In this document: in pieces, positions 45,097 through 52,410 of the stretch | Layout: each line of letters starts with the position of its first letter | Position numbering within the stretch: the first letter of the stretch is position 1 | Origin: Oscillospiraceae bacterium | GTDB lineage: Bacteria; Bacillota; Clostridia; Oscillospirales; Ruminococcaceae | NCBI GenBank assembly: GCA_020054675.1 | Contig: JAIHAL010000005.1 | Coordinates: 62,001-126,000, forward strand | Reading direction: 5' to 3' | Length of the DNA stretch: 64,000 nt | The notes under the pieces: model-generated | What the model saw: only the letters and a program-made list of their open reading frames with translations | Database searches by the model: none | Told to the model about the DNA's origin: nothing | Position numbers and translations under genes: made by a program

Positions 45097-45582
45097 ATGA
45101 TGGTTGTCGGTCATTTTTATTATATTAGTGATCAATATTTTATTGATTTTCCAGATCCTTATTTAATGAAAAATAAAGAAATGGTGAATGGTCAGCCCCA
45201 TAATCGACCTTGCTTTTATACTTTTCTTGATGAAGCAACCGGACTATATTGGCTCATTCCATTCTCTTCACAAACAGCAAAATTCCATGATTATTATAAT
45301 AAAAAAATTCAGAAATACGGAAAGTGCGACACCATCGTATTTGGAGAAGTCCTTGGCCATGAGAAAGCATTCTTGATTCAAAATATCTGCCCGGTAACCA
45401 GTTCATACATATTAAATGAATATATTGATTCGGTTGCAAATATACCGGTACGAGTTGATGGCCGGCTTGAACAGGAATTGATTACAAAAGCAAAAAAGGT
45501 AATTGCGCTTCAAAGGAAAGGTGTCAAATTGATTTTTCCGGACGTACTTTCAATAGAAAAATCATTGCTAGAACAAAAATAA
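45097..45582 (+). CDS. cptN: Type III toxin endoribonuclease, CptN/ToxN-like
   Basis: 161 aa; a second ATG follows the first. GGGGTAG lies 4 to 7 nt upstream. The protein reads FYYISDQYFIDFPDPYLM at the N-terminus, then a Phe/Tyr-rich core, then LYWLIPFSSQTAKFHDYYNK, a layout I recognise from the CptN/ToxN/TenpN endoribonucleases. FLIQNICPVTSSYI and a Lys/Arg-rich end (KKVIALQRKGVKLIFP) are also in line. The preceding pseudoknot repeats and terminator decide the assignment. By family knowledge, free toxin cuts cellular RNA and can cause abortive phage infection. It is convergent with mcrC. Confidence 0.85.
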   Translation: MMVVGHFYYISDQYFIDFPDPYLMKNKEMVNGQPHNRPCFYTFLDEATGLYWLIPFSSQTAKFHDYYNKKIQKYGKCDTIVFGEVLGHEKAFLIQNICPVTSSYILNEYIDSVANIPVRVDGRLEQELITKAKKVIALQRKGVKLIFPDVLSIEKSLLEQK

Positions 45583-45601
45583 ATACTTAAATAGACAAAT
45601 T

Positions 45602-45639
45602 CCCCCTATAATTTTACTTTAAGCAAAAATTATAGGGGG
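45602..45639. terminator. Hairpin between toxin and mcrC
   Basis: A perfect 14-bp stem (45602-45615 with 45626-45639) with a 10-nt loop lies between two convergent genes. The tails are AT-rich, so it may serve both. Confidence 0.8.
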
Positions 45640-45652
45640 TAATAAAAAATAT

Positions 45653-47020
45653 TCACTCTTCAAATTTTTTTGAATTTTCAGGGAATTCTTCTTTCCAAAT
45701 CTTTATGTTACACTCCATTTTTTCACAAAACTCATTATAATGAGATCCATTTGGAATAATAAAAGGGATTTTATAACATCCCACTTCTTCTGCATAAAAA
45801 CTTTTAAATGGATTTAATATTAAATTTTCTATTGTTTCATTTTGGTCAGTTCCGTTTTGAACAGGATAAATTATCCCACATTTATTCCCGCCTGTAATAT
45901 AAAGGTATGATAAAAGCTGGTGCATATCGTCATTATTATAATTCCATTTCTTGTATTTTGCATCAAACACATTACGCCGGTCTCCATTTTCAACTTTTTT
46001 AACAAAGTCCGGATACCATTTCCTTTTGTCTTTTGTATATTTTATGCCGGAACTTTTTTGGGGAATAAAATGTTCATAATTATCAAGCAATTTAACTGCT
46101 ATGAAGTTTTCCCATAACCAAGAAATATCTATTAATAACCCAAAACTTTCCTCTTCTTGCTCTTCATAGATATTGTCTCCTTCTTCTTTAAGCAGTCGAA
46201 GACAAATTTGCCTGATTTTTTCATAATCTTGGAACATGGGATGTGTAATTTGATTGTGGCACTTTGGTTTTTGCTGATATTTTATATTCATTTGAAATGA
46301 TGGCGTGGCTTCTTCAATAACATTTTCAATTTCATACATAATACTATGCGATTTGCAATAATTCGACCACAAATCATAATATTTGCCTTTTATAAATTCA
46401 AATGTTTGCCTTATCATGCAAAGAATATCATTGTCATAGCTGTATTCCCTTGTATTATAAGCAGTTTTGCCTATAAAAGGAACATTGCACTTTATATGCC
46501 TTGCCACATCAAAATAGCCCTTAAAATTAAAGTCATTATGCTTGAAAGTCTTATAAACCTTATACAATCCTTCATTATATGCTTCTTGTATTTTTTCACA
46601 AAAAAGAATTACAAGAATCAAATCAAAAATTGATTCGTTTAAGTTTTCAATATTGCAATTATACAAAGTAAAATCGTAATATGTACTAATTAAATACAAT
46701 AAAAAATATTGTTTTTCCGAAACGTCAAATCTGGAATGGATTTCTAACCGAATATCCGGAACTGAAATTACACCGACCCAATTAGTAGTTAATATTTTAT
46801 CGTTCTTACGCCAAAAAATATCTTCATTATTTTTATTTGCTTTAACATCTTCCGGTATTCTAATCAGTTTGTTGACATCAATATTTTGGAATTTTTTCAA
46901 TTTATTCCATTGTTCTTCTGTTATGTCTCCATTATCAGATGATGTTTCATTATCAATTTTATATTCATTGTTGTCTGTCCAAATAATTATATCTGAGTTA
47001 TTCGGCATTATTTTTTCCAT
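45653..47020 (-). CDS. mcrC: McrC-family nuclease subunit of an McrBC-type restriction system
   Basis: 455 aa. McrC supplies the PD-(D/E)XK nuclease and stimulates McrB. The C-terminal half carries WYPDFVKKV, then FDAKYKKWN (Asp...Asp-x-Lys), the expected catalytic pattern. The N-terminal part with GVISVPDIRLEIHSRFDVSE is the McrC-type domain that contacts McrB. It overlaps the end of mcrB by 23 nt on the same strand, so the two are coupled. It lies in an AT-rich, defence-related stretch. Confidence 0.9.
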   Translation of the reverse strand: MEKIMPNNSDIIIWTDNNEYKIDNETSSDNGDITEEQWNKLKKFQNIDVNKLIRIPEDVKANKNNEDIFWRKNDKILTTNWVGVISVPDIRLEIHSRFDVSEKQYFLLYLISTYYDFTLYNCNIENLNESIFDLILVILFCEKIQEAYNEGLYKVYKTFKHNDFNFKGYFDVARHIKCNVPFIGKTAYNTREYSYDNDILCMIRQTFEFIKGKYYDLWSNYCKSHSIMYEIENVIEEATPSFQMNIKYQQKPKCHNQITHPMFQDYEKIRQICLRLLKEEGDNIYEEQEEESFGLLIDISWLWENFIAVKLLDNYEHFIPQKSSGIKYTKDKRKWYPDFVKKVENGDRRNVFDAKYKKWNYNNDDMHQLLSYLYITGGNKCGIIYPVQNGTDQNETIENLILNPFKSFYAEEVGCYKIPFIIPNGSHYNEFCEKMECNIKIWKEEFPENSKKFEE

Positions 47021-48599
47021 CCTGATTTTTTTTATCCTTTATGCCACAAAATCCATTATACATTTCTTTAATATTATCATCACTTCCTCTTTTATTTCTT
47101 GCATATTCATTTAGAATTTGACAAATATGATTATACCAGACCTCTTTTAATGCTTCTGTATAATCCTCAGGCGTGTCCATATATAAATTTATTTTAGCAA
47201 AATAAGCCGGGCCGATATGATAATGCCTTGTAAGATTAAGTTCACTTACTATTGCTTCATTTAAAGCTTTAATTTTTTCGCAATAATCTTTATAATTATC
47301 CCCTAATTTTTGGTCAACGCCCATAGCTTCAAGTACTTTTGCCATGACTTCATCAGCTTTGACCTCATACCATGCAAAACGTCTTCTCATGGCAAAGTCA
47401 AAAATTTCAACGCTTCTGTCAATATTATTCATGGTTCCGATTATATAAACATTGCTTGGAATAAAAAATTTATCTTCTTTTGTATCAATAAAAAAAGTAT
47501 CTTCCGTTGCACAAGAAGAATATTGTGTGGAAATTTTTCCTTTATCCCCTCTATAATCCACATCAATACAGAACATTACTTCACCGAAAACTTTTGAAAT
47601 TTCAGCGCGGTTTATTTCATCAATTATAAACAAAAATTCCGGAAGATTTTCAATTACTTCATTGACAATCTCAATGCTTTTATCCGAATTATTATATTTA
47701 TCTATAGCTTCCTTTAAGCCGGAGTTGGACTCAATTTGTTCTTTCCAAAAATTAATAACTTCTTGCTTTTGACCTTTTAAAAATTTTTCTATATTTTCCT
47801 TGTTAATATTCCTATTTGCTGACATTATTCTTTCAATTACGCCGGCGCTTCTGCAAAAAGATTTAAACACCCCATTTTTAAGTATATATGAAAGTTCTTT
47901 CCCGGAAAGTTCAGGCCTTATTCCGTCAATAAAATCAGTATAATCATATGATGGGTGAAACTGAACCATATCAATTCTTATTTCTTCATTATCTGTAATG
48001 CCAAGCTCTTTAGCTATTTCATTTAATGCCGAATAAGTTTTTCCAGTACCCGGCGCTCCATGAAGAATAAGCTGCTTGTTTGCTTTAAGAAGTTGGACAT
48101 ATTTATTGCTTGAAGAAACATTTTCATTTCCTACATTTATATCTGCAACAGTCTGATCATTTGATGCTTCTTTTAATTCATTTATTAAATTTTCCATTTC
48201 TTCTCTCTTCCACCACTTATCTTTTAATATTTCCTCTATTTTATTAGATACATCTTTAATTGTGCTTTCTTCAGTTAAACCTTGTTCTTGACGAAAATAA
48301 TCTTTATTGCTAGATCTATTTTTACCTCCTTTAAAATATGCATAAGAATTAGCGCTTACTGTATTAGTACTTTTTTCTTCAATTTCTGTACTACTTCTTT
48401 TCTCACTATGATATCTATTTATATATATTTTTAATAAAGTTTCATTAAGCAATAATCCAAATAAAAAATCAATTTTTTTAGCATTCCCCCAAATATTTCT
48501 TTTTTTTTCTATAAAACTGTCTAACCACTTATTTTCTTCAATGTTTTTAAACATTTCTTCAAATTCTTTTAAAGTGGTTTTGTCGGTTACTTTTAACAC
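46998..48599 (-). CDS. mcrB: McrB-like GTPase motor with a variant N-terminal domain
   Basis: 533 aa from a GTG with GGGGGTG 7 nt upstream. The AAA+ GTPase part has Walker A GAPGTGKT (residues 181-188), Walker B FLFIIDEINRAE, and the McrB hallmark GTMNNIDRS, then FAMRRRFAWYEV. In E. coli, McrB with GTP forms a hexamer that moves DNA to McrC. The N-terminal ~150 residues (LKEFEEMFKNIEENKWLDSF, FLFGLLLNETLLKIYINRYH) should recognise the target, but they do not match a DNA-binding domain I know. The same domain is present as a separate gene upstream. Confidence 0.92.
   Translation of the reverse strand: MLKVTDKTTLKEFEEMFKNIEENKWLDSFIEKKRNIWGNAKKIDFLFGLLLNETLLKIYINRYHSEKRSSTEIEEKSTNTVSANSYAYFKGGKNRSSNKDYFRQEQGLTEESTIKDVSNKIEEILKDKWWKREEMENLINELKEASNDQTVADINVGNENVSSSNKYVQLLKANKQLILHGAPGTGKTYSALNEIAKELGITDNEEIRIDMVQFHPSYDYTDFIDGIRPELSGKELSYILKNGVFKSFCRSAGVIERIMSANRNINKENIEKFLKGQKQEVINFWKEQIESNSGLKEAIDKYNNSDKSIEIVNEVIENLPEFLFIIDEINRAEISKVFGEVMFCIDVDYRGDKGKISTQYSSCATEDTFFIDTKEDKFFIPSNVYIIGTMNNIDRSVEIFDFAMRRRFAWYEVKADEVMAKVLEAMGVDQKLGDNYKDYCEKIKALNEAIVSELNLTRHYHIGPAYFAKINLYMDTPEDYTEALKEVWYNHICQILNEYARNKRGSDDNIKEMYNGFCGIKDKKNQDGKNNAE
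48361..48590. repeat. Duplicated segment, copy in mcrB
   Basis: These 230 bp match 48949-49175 (227 bp) at about 95% by hand count, with one 3-nt difference. They encode the same N-terminal domain in both genes. The match drops on either side. Confidence 0.9.
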
Positions 48600-48664
48600 T
48601 ATGACACCCCCATAACACCATTTAACTTCATTGAAATATTATACTTTTTAAAAATAATAATTTA

Positions 48665-48730
48665 AAAAAATAAAAGACTACCATATTTTTTATAATTATA
48701 AAAAATAATTTGGAAAGTCTTTTATTTTTT
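48665..48730. terminator. Long hairpin between the stand-alone domain gene and mcrB
   Basis: A-rich AAATAAAAGACT pairs with AGTCTTTTATTTT, with an inner AT hairpin. The minus-strand tail is T-rich. It lies 16 nt past the stand-alone gene, so mcrBC may be transcribed partly by read-through. Confidence 0.7.
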
Positions 48731-48746
48731 AATATTTCCTCCAATG

Positions 48747-49184
48747 TTAATTATTAGAAATTTTTTTCAAATCTTTTATTAAATCTTCTATTTCCTTTTG
48801 TTTTTCATTTTGGCCTTTTAATATTTCATTTATTTTATTAGACACATCTTTAATTGTGCTGTGTTCATTCAGTCCTTGTTTTTCTTGTGAAAAATCATCT
48901 TTACTGGTTTGTATTTCCATTACATATCCATAAGAATTTCGCTTTACAGTATTAGTACTTTTTTCTTCAATTTCTGTACTACTTCTTTTTTCACTATGAT
49001 ATCTATTTATATATATTTTTAATAAAGTTTCATTAAGCAATAATCCAAATAAAAAATCAAATTTCTTAGCATTTCCCCGCATATTTCTTTTTTCTATAAA
49101 ACTGTCTAACCACTTATTTTCTTCAATGTTTTTAAACATTTCTCCAAATTCTTTTAAAGTAGTCTCATCTGTTACCTTGTACAT
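48747..49184 (-). CDS. Stand-alone copy of the McrB N-terminal domain
   Basis: 145 aa. GGAGGG lies 7 nt before the ATG at 49184. Residues 1-80 are nearly identical to the mcrB N-terminus (KEFGEMFKNIEENKWLDSF, FLFGLLLNETLLKIYINRYH, SEKRSSTEIEEKSTNTV). The C-terminal helical part (STIKDVSNKINEILKG) also matches but more loosely, and the protein stops before any ATPase motif. It is thus a free copy of the presumed target-recognition domain. It could compete with, assist or regulate McrB. I know of no named family for this arrangement. It is in an operon-like order before mcrB but separated by a terminator-like hairpin. Confidence 0.88.
   Translation of the reverse strand: MYKVTDETTLKEFGEMFKNIEENKWLDSFIEKRNMRGNAKKFDFLFGLLLNETLLKIYINRYHSEKRSSTEIEEKSTNTVKRNSYGYVMEIQTSKDDFSQEKQGLNEHSTIKDVSNKINEILKGQNEKQKEIEDLIKDLKKISNN
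48949..49175. repeat. Duplicated segment, stand-alone gene copy
   Basis: The partner of 48361-48590, about 95% identical by hand count. The 3-nt difference removes one Lys codon. Confidence 0.9.
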
Positions 49185-49391
49185 TGCAAAACCCTCCAAT
49201 AAAATTATTTTATAAGTTAAAAAATCGTCAAAATAAATTTTATTTCGTTAAAAGAATAGAATTTATTTTGCCAATTATAAGAATTATTATATACTATTTT
49301 TTCTTATTGTCAACATATTTTGAAAAATAAATTTAAATTTCTATTTATTTTTACAAAATACGCTCTAAAATTTGTGAAAAAATAAAAAACA

Positions 49392-49419
49392 CCGGATGAA
49401 CACAAAATCGTTCATCCGG
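49392..49419 (-). terminator. Terminator of the exopolysaccharide operon
   Basis: A perfect 10-bp stem, CCGGATGAAC with GTTCATCCGG and an 8-nt loop, lies just past the operon's last stop. The minus-strand tail is a T-run. Confidence 0.92.
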
Positions 49420-49428
49420 CTGACATTC

Positions 49429-50514
49429 TTATTCAAAAATCTCTTTCAGCGACTCTTCATCATTTCCGCAAAGGCGCCATAATGAAATATTTCCGCCGCC
49501 GTTTTGCTCCACGCATTCCGCCCATGTTTTTATTGTTTTGCCGTCGGCGTACCAAACCTCGTGGAGCTTATCGTCATCATCATAATAGCTGAAATACAAT
49601 GCTCCGCTTGCCTCGTCGCGGGATGGCTCCTTGCCATGCTTCAAGGCAAGTTCCGCGGCGGCAGTTTCCGTAAGGGCGGCGCAATCACCCTCATACTGCC
49701 AGTCAAATCCTCCAGTCGAAAAAGCAAAGGTCTTTTTGCCCGAAATGGCACTCATTTTTTGGCAAAGCCCTTTTATAAACTGCTTGTCCGCCTTTGGACC
49801 GGGAGTGGTCCCGGAATCGTAAAGATTGTAGCACATCATTACATATTCCGGTCCCTCCGGAAATTTAATTTCTCCCAGCGGAGCGGACGGCTCCAATACA
49901 ACCCTTAATTCAAATCCGTTTTGGGATGTATATGCATAAAGGATTTCAATAAATTTTACAAATTTATTCCAAAGAGCGGTGTTCTTGCGTATTGCCTCGT
50001 AATCTATTTCCACGCCGTCATAGCCGTTTCTCCTTGCAATTGAAACCACTTCTTTTGCGTGCTCCTCCATGGATTTTTCATCCTTAAAAAGCTCCGCAAG
50101 CAATTTTGTATCCTTTAAAGATGACGAACCGTCTTTGTTTATTTTATCGTTCACAAAAGAAATATAATGCTTGCATTTCAAATCGGAATGATTAGTCTTT
50201 AACCTTGCAAAAAGTTCGGTTGTTTTATCCGGCAAAAAAAGCTCGTTTTCGGCATCAAAATAAGCCGCAAAATGAATTATGTTGTCCAAATTTTCCTTTA
50301 AGTCCTCAATTTCCTTTTCCGAATCTTCATTGTCCCAATACACTGTCCATGCTGAAAATTCCACTTCTTTTTCATCAGATGTTTCTATTTTTGTTTCACT
50401 AACTTCCGGAGAAGATTGCTTTGGAAGCGATATTTCCGCCGAAGAGCTTGAAAACCCTCCCGCCGAACATCCTGTTAAAATCAGTGCAAGAAAAAGTGTC
50501 AGTATTTTTTTCAT
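49429..50514 (-). CDS. GH18-like lipoprotein
   Basis: 361 aa. GGAGG lies 5 nt before the ATG at 50514. A lipoprotein signal (MKKILTLFLALILTGCS, Cys16) precedes a Ser/Glu-rich linker. The domain is a chitinase-like TIM barrel: GYDGVEIDYEAI carries the GH18 DxxDxDxE-type motif with the catalytic Glu as YE. The substrate could be the polysaccharide made by this operon; similar hydrolases trim or release the polymer outside the cell. It is the last gene of the operon. Confidence 0.85.
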   Translation of the reverse strand: MKKILTLFLALILTGCSAGGFSSSSAEISLPKQSSPEVSETKIETSDEKEVEFSAWTVYWDNEDSEKEIEDLKENLDNIIHFAAYFDAENELFLPDKTTELFARLKTNHSDLKCKHYISFVNDKINKDGSSSLKDTKLLAELFKDEKSMEEHAKEVVSIARRNGYDGVEIDYEAIRKNTALWNKFVKFIEILYAYTSQNGFELRVVLEPSAPLGEIKFPEGPEYVMMCYNLYDSGTTPGPKADKQFIKGLCQKMSAISGKKTFAFSTGGFDWQYEGDCAALTETAAAELALKHGKEPSRDEASGALYFSYYDDDDKLHEVWYADGKTIKTWAECVEQNGGGNISLWRLCGNDEESLKEIFE

Positions 50515-50526
50515 GAAATCCTCCAA

Positions 50527-52386
50527 TTACAAATACTCAATAAAGAAGTTTATAATCATATCCCAAATATTTTTTGCGCTGTCCTTAATTTTGTCAAAGC
50601 CGTGCAGCCTGTTGTCATAAAAAGGATTTTCTCCCCCGTTTGCGTAAACAACAACATCCTTGAACACACCGTCGTAAACATTGTCCACTATGTTCCTTTG
50701 GCTGTAAGCATATCCTCCGAATGCCGATTCAATATAAACCGAACCCTTATCTGCATTTTTGACTTTCAATGCTTCAACAAGCGGTTTTCCGTCAATCCAA
50801 ATTGACAGGTTTTCTCCGGAAAGCTTTATCTCAATTTTTCTGTCGCCAGGTTCGGAAAGTTCCGTTTCCGGATTATACTCATCCGCGCCCTCGCTTGTGG
50901 ATTTCGGCTTTTGCTTCATTTTTTCATTCAATTCCGCCAAAAGCTTTGCGGCAGTTTCCTTGTCAGGCGCATATTTAATTGCTGTCTTAATTTCCGCTAT
51001 TTCTGCTTCAAGTTTATTTTCCTCAACAGACTGGTAAACAGTGCCGTCAAACTCATCCAGATTTATGGAATAAAGCTCAGTCTTTTCTTTGTCGTCTTTT
51101 CCTTTTTCATATACATGAATTACATTATCGGCAAGGCGGACGCAAATATAATTATTTAAATCTTCATCCGCCCTCAAATAAACAGACTGTATCCCCGCCT
51201 TGTTGCCTTTAAGCTCTGCTGAAAACGTTATGTCCGAATAATTCCCGCTGTCTTTAAGCCGCATAAGCCCATGGTCGGCCGGAAGCGATGTCAGCACAAT
51301 TTCATTTCCCCTGAATTCCGCTGCTCCCAGAACCGTTTCCCATGCCTCGCCTCTTTCGGAATCGCCGCTTACAAAATTCATATCCTCTTTGGTATCGTTC
51401 CATATCCTCATCAAAAGATGGTTCGGGTACCAATACGCCTGAGGCTGTATTCTTGTCAGGTCATACGGCGAAGTTTCATATGTATTAAGGCACACGCCCT
51501 CGCGGTTGAAATTAAGCTTGAATATCTCCTTAATCCACTTTTCATTTTCCGCTGAAACAGCATCATTTGTGCCGAATTTCCCTGTATTTGAATGCATAAG
51601 CGCATACATAACCGGCACTTTTTTTATTTTTTCAAGATACGTTTGCTTTAATTTTGAATAATCAAGGGCAATCCTTTCTTGCATTTGATACTTTATTTCC
51701 TTTGGCACTCCGTTTTCGTCGCGGATATAATCCATAAGGTAGTGATTGTAATTCCTGTCAAGATACTTTGACACCCTTGAAAATTCGTATGTATCAAGCT
51801 GGTCAAGGAAATTCCCGTACCTGTCAAATACATTTATATATGAAAGGCGATAGCCGTTTGAACCAAGCTCCCAAAAAGAGGATTTCTCCAAATCCTTCAA
51901 ATCATCTGCTCTTAAAAATTTAGAGTCATTCAGTTCAAGGTTCTGGGCATAGGTCATCATCGTCGCCTTGAAATTATAGTTTTCCATTATTTTTTGGGCA
52001 AAAATTCCCGTATCGCGCCTTCCGTCTTCAAATATCAAAAACAGCGCCTTTTGCGGAAGAGCTTTTTTATTTTCAAGGTAATCAAGAATATCCTGCTGTG
52101 TGACCGTAACATACCCTTGACTGCTCAATGCCTTTAAATGCTCATCCAGGCGTGAAGCGGATATAAGGCTTTGAGTTCCCATGCGGTCGACGCCAAAATA
52201 TGAAATGGCAATAAATCCGTTTTCCGTTTGAACCCTGTCCTCATCTTTAATCGGAGAATACGGCCTTGAAGGAAGCAGCGCCTTTAAAATAAGAGCCAGC
52301 AGCGAAATCAGTATTATCGCTTCCAAAACACTGCGGAAAGCTTTCATTCGGTCCTTTTTCTTTGGGGAAAATTCGTACTTTTGCAA
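50527..52386 (-). CDS. Membrane-anchored degenerate deacetylase with lectin-like end
   Basis: 619 aa from a TTG at 52386 with AAAGGAG 9-10 nt upstream; an in-frame TTG at 52395 is too close and an ATG at 52347 is a further option. One membrane helix (VLEAIILISLLALILKAL) precedes a NodB-like fold. Its motifs are altered: LIFEDGRRD instead of TFDDG, and ELGSNGYRL where the metal-binding His should be. Residues ~390-600 form a beta-sandwich of LamG/concanavalin type (ITFSAELKGNKAGIQSVYLR). I infer a binding or scaffold protein for the polymer rather than an active deacetylase. 12 nt before the GH18-like gene. Confidence 0.8.
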   Translation of the reverse strand: MQKYEFSPKKKDRMKAFRSVLEAIILISLLALILKALLPSRPYSPIKDEDRVQTENGFIAISYFGVDRMGTQSLISASRLDEHLKALSSQGYVTVTQQDILDYLENKKALPQKALFLIFEDGRRDTGIFAQKIMENYNFKATMMTYAQNLELNDSKFLRADDLKDLEKSSFWELGSNGYRLSYINVFDRYGNFLDQLDTYEFSRVSKYLDRNYNHYLMDYIRDENGVPKEIKYQMQERIALDYSKLKQTYLEKIKKVPVMYALMHSNTGKFGTNDAVSAENEKWIKEIFKLNFNREGVCLNTYETSPYDLTRIQPQAYWYPNHLLMRIWNDTKEDMNFVSGDSERGEAWETVLGAAEFRGNEIVLTSLPADHGLMRLKDSGNYSDITFSAELKGNKAGIQSVYLRADEDLNNYICVRLADNVIHVYEKGKDDKEKTELYSINLDEFDGTVYQSVEENKLEAEIAEIKTAIKYAPDKETAAKLLAELNEKMKQKPKSTSEGADEYNPETELSEPGDRKIEIKLSGENLSIWIDGKPLVEALKVKNADKGSVYIESAFGGYAYSQRNIVDNVYDGVFKDVVVYANGGENPFYDNRLHGFDKIKDSAKNIWDMIINFFIEYL

Positions 52387-52410
52387 AAAATCCAAACTCC
52401 TTTCCCGTTT

